Shown: positions 1-11,717 of the stretch, piece by piece | How the letters are laid out: the number at the start of each line of letters is the position of its first letter | Numbering within the stretch: position 1 is the stretch's first letter | The notes under the pieces: generated by a model | The model's input: the letters and a program-made list of their open reading frames with translations, nothing else | Told to the model about the DNA's origin: nothing | Databases searched by the model: none | Translations under genes and position numbers: made by a program | Origin: Neisseria animaloris | GTDB lineage: Bacteria; Pseudomonadota; Gammaproteobacteria; Burkholderiales; Neisseriaceae | Assembly (NCBI RefSeq): GCF_900637855.1 | Contig: NZ_LR134440.1 | Location: 930,001 to 994,000 of the forward strand | Reading direction: 5' to 3' | DNA: 64,000 nucleotides

Positions 1-2
1 AC

Positions 3-290
3 CGTATCGGCCTTACCGTAATCGGTCAAAACACCCAACGTCATGCTTTCTTGGTACAACCGGCTCCTCAAGAAGGAGAGGCTATCTCAACTAAGAAACC
101 GGGCCTCCTCAAGCGTATTTTCGGCAAAGGTAAAAACCAAACACCTGCCGCGGCCGCACCCGAACTGATCGTTTATGTTGAACCTACCGCCGACGGCACC
201 CGCCTGCGTTTGCTGAACAAAGACGGTAGTACATACCAAGGCAAAGACGCATCCACATGGCTGAGCCGCCTGCATACTGAATTACGCTAA
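3..290 (+). CDS. bamC: BamC-like outer membrane assembly lipoprotein, C-terminal part (5' end outside window)
   Basis: The open frame runs in from the left edge, so only the last 95 residues are seen; the start codon lies outside the window. The visible part reads RIGLTV..., then a basic loop (PGLLKRIFGKGK), then VEPTADGTRLRLLNKDG and a final helix SRLHTELR. This matches the repeated BamC unit of betaproteobacteria (R-x-GL-x-V, K-x-G-x-x-x-x-x-F-G-K, T-R-L-x-L-x-x-K-D-G, L-x-x-L). BamC is a lipoprotein of the BAM complex that inserts beta-barrel proteins into the outer membrane. A strong terminator follows directly. The identification rests on this short pattern only. Confidence 0.7.
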   Translation, partial: RIGLTVIGQNTQRHAFLVQPAPQEGEAISTKKPGLLKRIFGKGKNQTPAAAAPELIVYVEPTADGTRLRLLNKDGSTYQGKDASTWLSRLHTELR

Positions 291-299
291 CTGCAACAA

Positions 300-338
300 A
301 AAACAGCCTTAGATAAAGAATCTAAGGCTGTTTTTTTG
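300..338 (+). terminator. Rho-independent terminator after bamC
   Basis: An 11-bp perfect stem (303-313 with 321-331, ACAGCCTTAGA/TCTAAGGCTGT) with a 7-nt loop is followed by seven T. It lies 12 bases behind the bamC stop codon. Confidence 0.9.
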
Positions 339-441
339 CGGAATGAAAACGTTTTACAGATCCTCTTCAAAATACGGCTGCATGCTCTGTAAATAAACTC
401 CGGCTAATGCTTGAGGCCGTCTGAAAAGAGGCTTGCCTCCG

Positions 442-834
442 TTACCAACAATAACGGCAAAACGGCCTGCGGTATGGGAAGTAAAAGCTATCCCAATCAT
501 CGTAATAATCATATATCCGCTGCAACCGCTGCTGGGAAATATAGTTTTGCCAAGCCAATTTATAGCAAGCCTGAAACATTGGATCGGCCACTTTATCGAC
601 ATAACGCAGGCGGAACTCTTTCCGTTCTTTTTCACTCTGTTTCACCGGCGGATTGAATTGCTGCTCCATCAAAGAAGCCGTTTCCTTATCGCATTGTGCT
701 GCCAATGCAACCTGTAACTCCTGCTCGTATTTTTTCTGGGCCGCTTCACGTGCGGCACGCTGTTCGGGTGTTACCGCACACGACGCCAGTAAAAAAACGG
801 CAGACAAGGTTAGAGCCTTGTGAAAAGCATTCAT
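442..834 (-). CDS. Small hypothetical lipoprotein
   Basis: 130 residues. The N-terminus is a lipoprotein signal peptide with lipobox LASC at residues 16-19, so Cys19 would become the lipidated first residue. The mature part starts with a charged helix rich in Ala, Glu, Lys and Gln (residues 23-60), contains two Cys (48 and 90), and ends in a Tyr/Asp/Trp/Phe-rich tail with Cys126 and Cys129. I do not recognise the family. The gene stands alone: convergent to bamC, with an uptake sequence just past its stop. The body has normal codon use and the lipobox is clear, so the gene is probably real. Confidence 0.75.
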   Translation of the reverse strand: MNAFHKALTLSAVFLLASCAVTPEQRAAREAAQKKYEQELQVALAAQCDKETASLMEQQFNPPVKQSEKERKEFRLRYVDKVADPMFQACYKLAWQNYISQQRLQRIYDYYDDWDSFYFPYRRPFCRYCW

Positions 835-1164
835 GGCAATACTCCTTATTAAAATTAAAGCATTCCGACAATTTAATTTTAAACCTATATGAGGAATCGG
901 TCTAATATTGCAAGCATAAATATTGAGGCCGTCTGAAAAGTGTTTTCAAACGGCCTCAATATTCACACATCAATAATAAAAGTAAAAAATGCACAGCATG
1001 AAAATCTTGCAAAGATTTCATATTTCCGTACTGTTCCATTTAGCCGAATCTTATTCAATGCCAAGCGAAACCTTAAATATTTATCCTGCTATCTCACCGT
1101 TACCTGACCTCAACACAGAGGCCGTCTGAATTTTTCAGACGGCCTCTGATATACAGTTTATCTA
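835..1164. other. Intergenic region between a lipoprotein gene and argS
   Basis: 330 bases without a convincing gene. It holds a DUS hairpin at 920-962 (second arm has a one-base change, CAAACGGCCT), AT-rich sequence upstream of the lipoprotein gene (835-900) that should carry its promoter, and the argS terminator at 1116-1148. Confidence 0.7.
1116..1148 (-). terminator. DUS-pair terminator behind argS
   Basis: Two uptake words in opposite orientation (CAGAGGCCGTCTGAA ... TTCAGACGGCCTCTG) form a 15-bp stem with a 3-nt loop, about 17 bases past the argS stop. Confidence 0.85.
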
Positions 1165-2970
<1,806 letters not shown>

Positions 2971-3020
2971 CTAAAAGAAATCAGCGTTAAAAACACCTCA
3001 TTTATCGGCCGGTTTAAGAG

Positions 3021-3057
3021 AAAAAGGCCGTCTGAAATGTTTTCAGACGGCCTTTTT
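3021..3057 (-). terminator. DUS-pair terminator behind the cold-shock/Excalibur gene
   Basis: AAAAAGGCCGTCTGAAA/TTTCAGACGGCCTTTTT, loop of 3 nt. It lies about 40 bases past the stop of the leftward gene at 3098. Confidence 0.85.
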
Positions 3058-3097
3058 AAGTTTTATAGATAAAAACAATTGTGAATTGATACCTTAA

Positions 3098-3796
3098 TTA
3101 ATGTTGAAAATGGTCTTCGCAGGGGATACCGTCTCTGTCGCTGTCCATCTTCACATTCGGGCAATTTTTCAAGAAGAATTGGGCTTCTTCAAAGGAACGC
3201 ATTTGCGAACAATATTGTCTACCGTCGCATTTAAAATTTTCCCGTACATTTCCCAACAACTTTAACTTGACAGCATGCTGCTCCGCCTGAGCATCAGATG
3301 CATCATCCGACAACTCCGACTTCGCTGCATTCCGCCCTGCCGAAGCATTAACCGCCTTTTTCCATGCCTCTCGTTCGGCCATCATTTCTGCAGCAACCCG
3401 GTCTACCACGATTTCGTTGCTTCTATAAGCCGCACGATGGGTTTGCCAATAGTCCATACCATAGTAAACCGCTGCGCTCAAAGCAGGAATACCGATAATG
3501 GCAGCAAGCATCAAACCGACCCAGCGGGAAATTTTTTTCGGTGCTTCATCAGTGAAATCGAATTGCTCCGGCTCAGGAGCCTTGCTGCGGTTGGTGTATT
3601 CGATATGTTTTGCTTCTTCTGTGCCGCGACTGTTGCAGACAATTTCAAACGATACGGTTTCGCCCTCGCGCGGTGGCGGGTTGTCGATAACAAATTCGCC
3701 GATATGGGCAAATATTTCAGCCGTAGACTGCCCTTCCCTAACAAATCCGAACCCAAGCTCGTTGTCCCAGCTGACAATGGTTCCGTGATAACGCAT
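3098..3796 (-). CDS. Cold-shock domain, membrane segment and Excalibur calcium-binding domain protein
   Basis: 232 residues with three parts. Residues 1-65 are a cold-shock (OB-fold) domain with RNP-like motif GFGFVREG. A single transmembrane helix follows at about 92-112 (GLMLAAIIGIPALSAAVYYG). The C-terminus (about 190-230) is an Excalibur domain with the calcium-loop pattern DSDRDGIPCED and paired Cys (KCDGRQYCSQM...KNCPNV). Proteins that join these parts are known in Neisseria and Acinetobacter, but their role is not settled. The topology puts the nucleic-acid-binding part in the cytoplasm and the Cys-rich calcium domain in the periplasm, inferred from the domains themselves. Single gene with its own terminator. 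Confidence 0.88.
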   Translation of the reverse strand: MRYHGTIVSWDNELGFGFVREGQSTAEIFAHIGEFVIDNPPPREGETVSFEIVCNSRGTEEAKHIEYTNRSKAPEPEQFDFTDEAPKKISRWVGLMLAAIIGIPALSAAVYYGMDYWQTHRAAYRSNEIVVDRVAAEMMAEREAWKKAVNASAGRNAAKSELSDDASDAQAEQHAVKLKLLGNVRENFKCDGRQYCSQMRSFEEAQFFLKNCPNVKMDSDRDGIPCEDHFQH

Positions 3797-3987
3797 GTCT
3801 TCCCTTTTATTGCTTGTTTATGAAAATATGCAAATACTATTTTAAAAGAAATCGGCGGCAAAGGCATCTCTAAATTTTCTTCTGCCTTTCACCCTCTCTG
3901 CATGCCACCTGTATTTTTCCCCGACAAATCTTGACAAAGCTTTTGAAAATATTAGTATATATTTTAAAAATTATAACAAAAACTAAC

Positions 3988-4648
3988 ATGTCCGTGCTGA
4001 AAATTATTACTGTCGGCGAGCTTGTACTCGTATGTTTTTTACCACCGCCTGCCGACTTACGGAAGCAACGCCGGCTGCGGGTGTTTGCGGATACAGCACA
4101 AACTCTGTTCCATGTAGCGGAAATAGTAACCGGCATGAATAATTTAACGGTGTTTACCTTTCCGCAGACTGATCTGAAAAACCTTTCAGACGGCCTGTAC
4201 CGTTTATGGAAAAAACCGAAGCATATAGCCATAAGCCGGCGTGTAGACATTTCCTCATTTGCCAAGGCAACGAGTTCGGCGAAAACTTAACCGAAGTAGC
4301 AGCTTTCCACCACACCACTCCCGAAGAAATCGTACGCCGCCATACCGAGCCTGTTTATAGCGTGTTTACGGTGGGTTTCCAGCCCGGCTTTCCTTATTTG
4401 GGCGGTTTGCCCGAAAACCTATACACATCGCGCCGCACCGTACCGCAGATGCAAATATCTACCGATTCTACCGATTCGGTAGCAATAGGCGGCAGCCAAA
4501 CCGGTATTTATCCGTTTGCTTCTCCGAACGACGGACAGTAGATTATAGGCCGCACGGAAATACCGTTGTTTCAGACGGCCTCCCCCCACCGACCCTGCTT
4601 TTGGCGGTCGACACGGTACGCTTTGTAACGGAAAGGATTTTTTTATGA
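3988..4648 (+). pseudogene. pxpB: Disrupted 5-oxoprolinase subunit B (KipI family)
   Basis: The PxpB sequence is present but spread over three frames. Frame 1 from ATG 3988 carries ITVGELVLVC, FADTAQTLFHVAEIV and GMNNLTVFTFPQTDL. Around 4245-4265 the match moves to another frame (GNEFGENLTEVAAFHHTTPEEIV, FQPGFPYLGGLPE, GGSQTGIYPFASP). That frame hits TAG at 4539-4541 where the family reads G-W-Q-I-I-G-R-T, with IIGRTEIPLFQTASP still readable behind it. Near 4581-4594, in a run of C, it changes frame once more to LLLAVDTVRFVTERIF, ending in TGA at 4646-4648. PxpB works with PxpA and PxpC to open 5-oxoproline with ATP. The old end overlaps the pxpC start as ATGA, so the genes were translationally coupled. 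Three lesions make a sequencing artefact unlikely. Confidence 0.85.
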
Positions 4649-5574
4649 TGCATGTTGCTGCTGTCCAAGCCATGGCCCATATTCAAGATTTGGGGAGGTT
4701 CGACCTGCATTGCCGCGGTATAAGCCATGCTGGTGCGATGGACACGCTTTCTCTTCAGGCCGGTAATCTGCTATTGGGCAACGATGCCGGCGCGGCAGCA
4801 TTGGAAATAGCATTAGGCGGCATTACCGTATCGTTTGAATACGACACCCCTTTCTGTATCACCGGTGCGATTTACGAAGCGCAACTTGACGATGAACCGG
4901 TTTATTCCTATTGGCGCTACACCGCACGGCGCGGGCAAACGCTGAAACTGATCCGCGCCGTCAAAGGTATGTACGGCTATTTATGCGTACACGGCGGATT
5001 TGACGTGCCCGCAGTGCTCGGTTCACGCAGCACTGATTTGAGGTCGGCTTTCGGCGGCTTTGAAGGCCGTTGCCTGCGTGCAGGAGATGCCGTGCCGGTA
5101 AACTGCTTCGGGTCGAAAATGAACCGAATCGGTATCGCCCCTCCCACTCCCTCACTCCGTATTCACGCACTGCCTTCTTCCGAATACCAAGCTTTTGCCC
5201 GCAAAGCACATTACCGCCTCTGGCAAAACGCTTGGACACTGCAAAGCAACAGCAACCGCATGGGCTACTGCTTCGACGGCGAAGAGCTGCCGTTGGAACA
5301 ACCTCTGGAAATACTTTCGCACGCCGTTTGGTTCGGCACCATACAGGTTCCGCCGAACGGCAAACCGATTATCCTGATGGCCGACGCACAAACCACCGGC
5401 GGCTACCCGAAAATCGCCACCGTAGCAGCAGCCGATTTGGGGCGGCTGGCGCAAATCCGCTTCGGCAGCAAAATCTTTTTTCAGACGGCCACCCCTGAAG
5501 AAGCGGAAGCCCTTCAACACCAAAACCAAATCTATTTAAACAAAATCAAAAGGATAGCAGATGAAGCCCGTTGA
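4645..5574 (+). CDS. pxpC: 5-oxoprolinase subunit C (biotin-dependent carboxylase-like, KipA family)
   Basis: 309 residues and a full-length open frame. The family hallmarks are visible: IQDLGRFDLHCRGISHAGAMD near the N-terminus, GNLLLGNDAGAAALE, VHGGFDVPAVLGSRSTDL, an SNRMGYCFDGEEL segment and ILMADAQTTGGYPKIATV near the C-terminus. PxpC forms the 5-oxoprolinase complex with PxpA and PxpB, converting 5-oxo-L-proline to glutamate in the cytoplasm. Both partners are broken here, so the protein is probably without function although still open. The family core usually reads GRxGxxxxGV-SxxGAMD, and the Gly-to-Cys/His changes here (RFDLHCRGIS) may be early decay. Confidence 0.85.
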   Translation: MMHVAAVQAMAHIQDLGRFDLHCRGISHAGAMDTLSLQAGNLLLGNDAGAAALEIALGGITVSFEYDTPFCITGAIYEAQLDDEPVYSYWRYTARRGQTLKLIRAVKGMYGYLCVHGGFDVPAVLGSRSTDLRSAFGGFEGRCLRAGDAVPVNCFGSKMNRIGIAPPTPSLRIHALPSSEYQAFARKAHYRLWQNAWTLQSNSNRMGYCFDGEELPLEQPLEILSHAVWFGTIQVPPNGKPIILMADAQTTGGYPKIATVAAADLGRLAQIRFGSKIFFQTATPEEAEALQHQNQIYLNKIKRIADEAR

Positions 5575-5803
5575 CTTGAATGCAAATTTGGCCGTAAGGC
5601 TGCGGTAACGACGTGCGGACCGACAGCCTTGGTCGGTGGCACGGTAGGCAGCTTACCGTCCAAGCATCGTCGGTAATTACTGCCACCCGAACCGGATGAC
5701 CGCATGCGGCCTGATCGTGGTGGTATTCATGGCCTCGTTGAGCGGCATCACGCCGGTGAAATATATCGACGGCTTACTGGGATAACCCGCGCGAACCCAA
5801 ACC
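5561..5803 (+). pseudogene. pxpA: Remnant of pxpA start plus unidentified membrane-protein fragment
   Basis: ATG 5561 overlaps the pxpC end and reads MKPVDLNANL, the usual PxpA (LamB/YcsF) start. The next bases carry the expected EGCGND only in another frame (5599-5616), and the frame stops at TAA 5606-5608. The rest of PxpA is missing. Further on (about 5698-5789) another frame gives TACGLIVVVFMASLSGITPVKYIDGLLG before a stop, and NPREPKPKE continues in a shifted frame. This looks like the C-terminus of a membrane protein, perhaps a transporter once in the same operon. I cannot name it. Confidence 0.55.
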
Positions 5804-5804
5804 G

Positions 5805-5853
5805 AAAGAGGCCGTCTGAAAACTCGCAAAGCTCATTTTCAGACGGCCTCTTT
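5805..5853. terminator. DUS-pair bidirectional terminator
   Basis: AAAGAGGCCGTCTGAAAA and TTTTCAGACGGCCTCTTT face each other across a loop of about 13 nt, between the rightward pxp remnants and the leftward trhP gene. Confidence 0.8.
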
Positions 5854-5868
5854 CAACAAAACATCAGG

Positions 5869-7224
5869 TTAAGGATTCATAATCCGCGCAATCAATGCCT
5901 TATCTTTACCCTGCATGTTGGGAATCTTCACCTGAATACCGTTACCGGGCGCGGCATCCACCGCTTCACCTTTGCGGGTCATGGCATCCAGCACCAGCGT
6001 TTGGTTGCCTTGCGGGTGGATGATTTCAATGGTGTCGCCCACGGCAAAACGGTTTTTCACTTCCACCGTCGCCCAGCCGTCGGCATCGATTTCGGTAATC
6101 TGGCCGACGAACTGGCTTTGTTTGGCCAGCGAATGGCCGTGCAGGTAGTTTTGGTATTCCTGCGTTTGGTGGCGCTCCAAAAAACCCGAAGTGTAGCCGC
6201 GGTTGGCCAAGCCTTCGAGTTCGGCTAACAGGCTGTAATCAAAAGGTTTTCCGGCTACGGCATCGTCAATCGCTTTGCGATAGGCTTGGGCGACGCGGGC
6301 AACGTAGTAAACCGATTTGGTACGGCCTTCCACTTTGAGGCTGTCCACACCGATTTCGGCGAGTTTGGCCACTTGCTCGATGGCGCGTAAGTCTTTGGAA
6401 TTCATGATATAGGTGCCGTGCTCGTCTTCCATAATCGGCATCAGCTCGCCCGGGCGGTTGGCTTCTTCAATCAGGAACACTTTGTTGGCTTCGGGATGGC
6501 GCACTTGACCGTTGATGCCTTCAAATGCGGCATTGGCTTCTTCCTGCGCCTGACTGAAATTAAAGCCTTGTAACAATTTGGCATCACCCATTTCATCGGT
6601 TTCGGCATCGTGCACTTTGTAATCCCAGCGGCAGGCGTTGGTGCAGGTGCCTTGGTTGGGGTCGCGGTGGTTGAAGTAGCCGGAAAGCAGACAGCGGCCG
6701 GAATAAGCGATACATAATGCACCGTGCACGAACACTTCCAATTCAATGTCGGGGCACTGCTGGCGGATTTCGGCGATTTCTTCCATGCTCAATTCGCGCG
6801 AGAGGATAATCCGCTCCACGCCGATTTTTTGCCAAAATTTCACGCCCCAGTAGTTAGTGGTGTTGGCCTGCACGGAAAGGTGAATCGGCATTTCCGGCCA
6901 TTTTTCACTCACCTGCATAATCAGGCCGGGATCGGCCATAATCAATGCGTCGGGCTTCATGGCGATCAGCGGCTCCATGTCGGCCATAAAGGTTTTCAGT
7001 TTGGAGTTGTGCGGCAAAGTGTTGACGGTGAGGAAGAATTTTTTGCCGCGTTGGTGTGCTTCGTTAATGCCTTGTTCCAGCACCGGCAGTTTGGCGAATT
7101 CGTTGTTGCGGGCGCGCAGGGAATAGCGCGGGCTGCCGGCATAAACGGCATCTGCGCCGAAATCATAGGCGGCGCGCATGCGTTCGAGACCGCCGGCAGG
7201 AAGAAGGAGTTCGGGTGATTTCAT
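5869..7224 (-). CDS. trhP: tRNA 5-hydroxyuridine formation protein TrhP (U32 peptidase family, YegQ type)
   Basis: 451 residues, the length of the YegQ/TrhP branch. U32 marks: PELLLPAGGLERMRAAYDFGADAVYAG at the start, VNTLPHN, ADPGLIMQV, SVQANTTNYWGVKFW, LSRELSMEEIAEI and the signature EVFVHGALCIAYSGRCLLSGYFNHRDPNQGTCTNACRW, whose Cys (GRC, GTC, NAC) are the likely iron-sulfur ligands. TrhP is known to provide prephenate-dependent 5-hydroxylation of uridine 34 in several tRNAs. The gene stands alone with DUS terminators on both sides. Confidence 0.92.
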   Translation of the reverse strand: MKSPELLLPAGGLERMRAAYDFGADAVYAGSPRYSLRARNNEFAKLPVLEQGINEAHQRGKKFFLTVNTLPHNSKLKTFMADMEPLIAMKPDALIMADPGLIMQVSEKWPEMPIHLSVQANTTNYWGVKFWQKIGVERIILSRELSMEEIAEIRQQCPDIELEVFVHGALCIAYSGRCLLSGYFNHRDPNQGTCTNACRWDYKVHDAETDEMGDAKLLQGFNFSQAQEEANAAFEGINGQVRHPEANKVFLIEEANRPGELMPIMEDEHGTYIMNSKDLRAIEQVAKLAEIGVDSLKVEGRTKSVYYVARVAQAYRKAIDDAVAGKPFDYSLLAELEGLANRGYTSGFLERHQTQEYQNYLHGHSLAKQSQFVGQITEIDADGWATVEVKNRFAVGDTIEIIHPQGNQTLVLDAMTRKGEAVDAAPGNGIQVKIPNMQGKDKALIARIMNP

Positions 7225-7338
7225 GAGGTATAAGTTCTTAGAAAATAAAAAGTTTCAGACAACTGAGGCCGTCTGAAACATTGAAAAACAAACCGGTGGA
7301 ATTATCCGCTTTTTTCACACGGTGGTCAATTTGGCGCA

Positions 7339-8736
<1,398 letters not shown>

Positions 8737-8740
8737 CGGC

Positions 8741-8772
8741 AAAGGCCGTCTGAACACTTTCAGACGGCCTCA
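8741..8772 (+). terminator. DUS-pair terminator behind serS
   Basis: AAAGGCCGTCTGAA/TTCAGACGGCCT around a short loop, 5 bases past the serS stop. Confidence 0.85.
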
Positions 8773-8886
8773 TCTTATTGTTTCCGCCGCAACTCGGCCT
8801 TACCGTATTTCCCATCTATCAAACATACCCATACGACACTTCAGGCCGTCTGAAAAACAAAGTACAACCGAACCCGAAAGACCAAC

Positions 8887-9327
8887 ATGCCTAAAGCAAC
8901 ATTCTATACCCATGTCGGCAACCCCTACGCCTTCACCTGCCGTTTGGCCGCCCGCGCCATGCAAAGCGGCTCCCGCGTATTGGTGTGGGCGGATTCTCCC
9001 GAAGCCGTTGCGCGGTTGGATATCGACTTATGGCAGTTCGAGCCGACCAGTTTCCTGCCTCACGAAATATGGGAAACAGGTCAGACCTGCCCGCAAAATG
9101 TGCCTGTGGTGCTGGCTTACGGCCACACCCTGCCCGAAACGGAAAGCGGTTTGGTGGTGCTGAATCTTGCGCCCGATTTTTGGTGCGACGCGCCGGTGCC
9201 GCCTGCGCGGGTGTTGGAAATCGTCGGCAGCAGTTTGGAAGAGTTGGCCGAAGCCCGCGAACGCTTCCGTGCTTATCGAAACAGCGGTTTTGAGATTGAA
9301 CACCACAACATGCAGGGTAAAGCCTGA
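8887..9327 (+). CDS. holC: DNA polymerase III chi subunit
   Basis: 146 residues. HolC family pattern: A-T-F-Y near the start, CRLAARAMQSGSRVLVWADSPEAVARLD, then the clamp-loader motif W-x-F-x-P-x-S-F-L-P-H (WQFEPTSFLPHE) and LNLAPDF. Chi links the clamp loader to single-strand binding protein at the replication fork. A DUS at 8843-8854 lies upstream; the gene is alone here, without the pepA or valS neighbours often seen elsewhere. Confidence 0.93.
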   Translation: MPKATFYTHVGNPYAFTCRLAARAMQSGSRVLVWADSPEAVARLDIDLWQFEPTSFLPHEIWETGQTCPQNVPVVLAYGHTLPETESGLVVLNLAPDFWCDAPVPPARVLEIVGSSLEELAEARERFRAYRNSGFEIEHHNMQGKA

Positions 9328-9676
9328 AACCGTTTTCAATCTGTAATAAACAACACCTCTCCCCAGCCATTTTCTTTCACGAGAACTTTTCGCTATAACA
9401 TTTATGGGCGCATTCCTGCCGGTGTGCATCCGTGCCTCATCTATATGATACCGGGGCTTCTACCCTGTTATGCTTTGGGTTACGCTCAAGCTCAATTAGA
9501 TCACTTCAAATAGACTTTAGACGTATTACTGTCATATTTATTACTTCCCAATAGGAAACATTACTTCAATAAAACCCATATTTTAAAACCAATAGGAAAT
9601 CATTAGAATGCATTCCATCGACAGAGCACTGTCATTCACAAACAGATTTTTTAATTAGAAAGTTAAAGGAACTCTC
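9328..9676. other. Intergenic region upstream of a small secreted protein gene
   Basis: 349 bases with no coding signal on either strand, AT-rich in the second half (9520-9676) and free of uptake sequences. It probably holds the promoter and a long untranslated leader for the gene at 9677. I see no clear hairpin terminator behind holC. Confidence 0.6.
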
Positions 9677-9928
9677 ATGAAAAAAACCTCAATCATTTTT
9701 GCAGCTGTTGCCACTTTTGCCACTGCTTTTGCCGCAGCAGGCGGAGCTTCATTACCGAAATGGAACCATGCTAATGACTCCGGCGTGATTACCAGCCTGA
9801 AAGAAGTAAAACACCAAGGTGTAAAACGTGCTGCTAAAAATGATGACAGCGTAAAATTCGTTGCCGAAGCAACCGGTGTACGCGTAGACAACAGCTATCA
9901 CTCACTGAAACGCGAAGGTAACCGTTAA
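9677..9928 (+). CDS. Small secreted or periplasmic protein of unknown function
   Basis: 83 residues with a good ribosome-binding site (AAAGGAACTCTC before ATG). Residues 1-20 form a classical signal peptide (MKKTS, then IIFAAVATFATAFAAA). The remaining roughly 60 residues are basic and hydrophilic (KWNHANDSG, LKEVKHQGVKRAAKNDDSVKF, ATGVRVDNSYHSLKREG) with no Cys. I recognise no family. It is followed by a strong DUS-pair terminator and preceded by a long leader, so it is its own transcription unit. Confidence 0.75.
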   Translation: MKKTSIIFAAVATFATAFAAAGGASLPKWNHANDSGVITSLKEVKHQGVKRAAKNDDSVKFVAEATGVRVDNSYHSLKREGNR

Positions 9929-9977
9929 TCCGCACACACACTATACGAGTAAACAGTCCGTACAAGTAAATAAATTC

Positions 9978-10015
9978 AAACAGGCCGTCTGAAAATCATT
10001 TCAGACGGCCTGTTT
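9978..10015. terminator. DUS-pair bidirectional terminator
   Basis: AAACAGGCCGTCTGAAA/TTTCAGACGGCCTGTTT form a 17-bp stem with a 4-nt loop between the rightward small secreted gene and the leftward glnQ. Confidence 0.88.
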
Positions 10016-10095
10016 GATTGGTATTTTTAAATCGTTTCAACCGCAATGAAACGGCAAATCAACCGTTAATCTTTGTTTTACACAATACCGTTTTC

Positions 10096-10827
10096 TCACC
10101 CCTGCTTCATTACCTGCTGCAAAAATTGCTGTGCACGCTCGTGTTTCGGATTGGTGAAAAATTCTTCCGGTTCGGCTTCTTCAATAATTCGGCCGTGATC
10201 GACAAAAATCACACGGTCGGCTACTTCACGGGCGAAACCCATTTCGTGGGTAACGCACATCATGGTCATACCGCTGTTCGCCAAATCTTTCATGACTTTC
10301 AACACTTCGCCTACCATTTCCGGATCCAATGCCGAAGTCGGTTCGTCGAACAACATCACACGGGGTTCCATCGCCAAGCTGCGGGCGATGGCCACACGTT
10401 GCTGCTGGCCGCCGGAAAGCTGGCCGGGCATGGCATCTTTTTTGTGCGCCAAGCCCACACGGTCTAAAAGCTCCATTGCTTTTTGCCCGGCCTGTTCGCG
10501 GCTTTGCTTTTTCACTTTCATCGGAGAAAGGATGATGTTTTCCAACACGTTTAAATGCGGATAAAGGTTGAATCCCTGAAATACAAAGCCCACTTCTTCA
10601 CGCACTTTGTTCAAATCGGTTTTCGGGTCGGCCACGTTCATGCCGTCCACCCAGATTTCGCCGCTTTCAATGGTTTCGAGCTGGTTGACGGTGCGGATAA
10701 GGGTAGATTTGCCGCTGCCCGAAGGGCCGCACACCACCACCACTTCGCCTTGTTTCACTTCCAAATTTACGCCGTTAATCACATGCAGGTCTTTGAAGTA
10801 TTTGTGTACATTTTTGAATTTAATCAT
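10096..10827 (-). CDS. glnQ: Polar amino acid ABC transporter ATP-binding protein
   Basis: 243 residues, complete ABC ATPase: Walker A GPSGSGKS at about 34-41, Q-loop [11 protein letters not shown], signature [16 protein letters not shown], Walker [16 protein letters not shown]-loop CVTHEMGFA. The GFNLYPHL...VLENI pattern and C-terminus [11 protein letters not shown] place it in the GlnQ/GltL/HisP group that powers uptake of glutamine, glutamate or other polar amino acids. The permease and binding-protein genes are not in this window. It starts 14 bases after rsmA, so the two may share a transcript. The substrate cannot be read from this subunit. Confidence 0.9.
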   Translation of the reverse strand: MIKFKNVHKYFKDLHVINGVNLEVKQGEVVVVCGPSGSGKSTLIRTVNQLETIESGEIWVDGMNVADPKTDLNKVREEVGFVFQGFNLYPHLNVLENIILSPMKVKKQSREQAGQKAMELLDRVGLAHKKDAMPGQLSGGQQQRVAIARSLAMEPRVMLFDEPTSALDPEMVGEVLKVMKDLANSGMTMMCVTHEMGFAREVADRVIFVDHGRIIEEAEPEEFFTNPKHERAQQFLQQVMKQG

Positions 10828-10841
10828 ATTATTCCCAAATT

Positions 10842-11621
10842 TCAGACGGCCTTTTTCACCAAATAATTACTCAATTCCACATAAAGCTCCGGTGAGATGT
10901 GTTCGGCACGGTCTTGCGGGTTGATGCCTACCGCCTGCAAATCTTCGTCTGAAGCAATTTCTTTCAGATTGTTGCGTATGGTTTTACGCCGTTGGGCAAA
11001 TGCGGCTTTGACCAGTTTGCCGAAATTCCCGAAATCCCGTGCGACACCGATGCGGCCCTGCTGCGGAATCATGCGCACTACGGCGGAATCGACTTTCGGC
11101 GCGGGATCAAACGATTCGGGCGGCACTTCGATCAGCATTTCCATATCGAAAAAATATTGCAGCATCACGCCCAAACGGCCGTAGTCGTTGGTTTTCGGCT
11201 CGGCCACCATGCGCTCGACCACTTCTTTCTGCAACATAAAGTGCATGTCTTCCACTTCGTCCGCCACTTCGCTCAGACGGAACAGCAATGGTGTAGAAAT
11301 GTTGTACGGCAGGTTGCCGACGATTTTTTTTCTGCCCGCCACGCTTTTGAAGTCGAACTGTAAAACGTCGCCTTCGTGAATCACCAGTTTGTCGGCAAAT
11401 GGCAGGGTTTTCAGACGTTTGATGATGTCGCGGTCGATTTCGACCACATGCAGCCGGTTTAATTTCTTTGCCAACGGCTCGGTAATCGCCGCCAAACCGG
11501 GACCGATTTCAATCACGGTATCTTCCGGCTGCGGGCGGACGGCGTTCACGATATCGCTGATGATGCGGGTGTCCTGCAAAAAATTTTGCCCGAACCGTTT
11601 GCGGGCTTTATGTTCTTTCAT
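10842..11621 (-). CDS. rsmA: 16S rRNA adenine(1518/1519)-N6-dimethyltransferase
   Basis: 259 residues. RsmA/KsgA features: RFGQNFLQD at the N-terminus, SAM motif [29 protein letters not shown], the catalytic NLPYNIS, and C-terminal [12 protein letters not shown]. It dimethylates two adjacent adenines of helix 45 late in small-subunit assembly. The last codons are AAG-GCC-GTC-TGA: an uptake word supplies both the last residues (KAV) and the stop codon. The upstream YqaA-like gene is separated by a DUS terminator. Confidence 0.95.
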   Translation of the reverse strand: MKEHKARKRFGQNFLQDTRIISDIVNAVRPQPEDTVIEIGPGLAAITEPLAKKLNRLHVVEIDRDIIKRLKTLPFADKLVIHEGDVLQFDFKSVAGRKKIVGNLPYNISTPLLFRLSEVADEVEDMHFMLQKEVVERMVAEPKTNDYGRLGVMLQYFFDMEMLIEVPPESFDPAPKVDSAVVRMIPQQGRIGVARDFGNFGKLVKAAFAQRRKTIRNNLKEIASDEDLQAVGINPQDRAEHISPELYVELSNYLVKKAV

Positions 11622-11670
11622 GCTGCTTCTTCAGAATCCATTCCAATCGTGCATTGTAGCGCAAAACACT

Positions 11671-11708
11671 TGAGGCCGTCTGAAAAACACGGTGTTCAGA
11701 CGGCCTCG
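11671..11708 (-). terminator. DUS-pair terminator
   Basis: TGAGGCCGTCTGAA and TTCAGACGGCCTCG in inverted orientation with a loop of about 10 nt, directly past the leftward gene ending at 11718. Confidence 0.8.
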
Positions 11709-11717
11709 AAACCTTGT

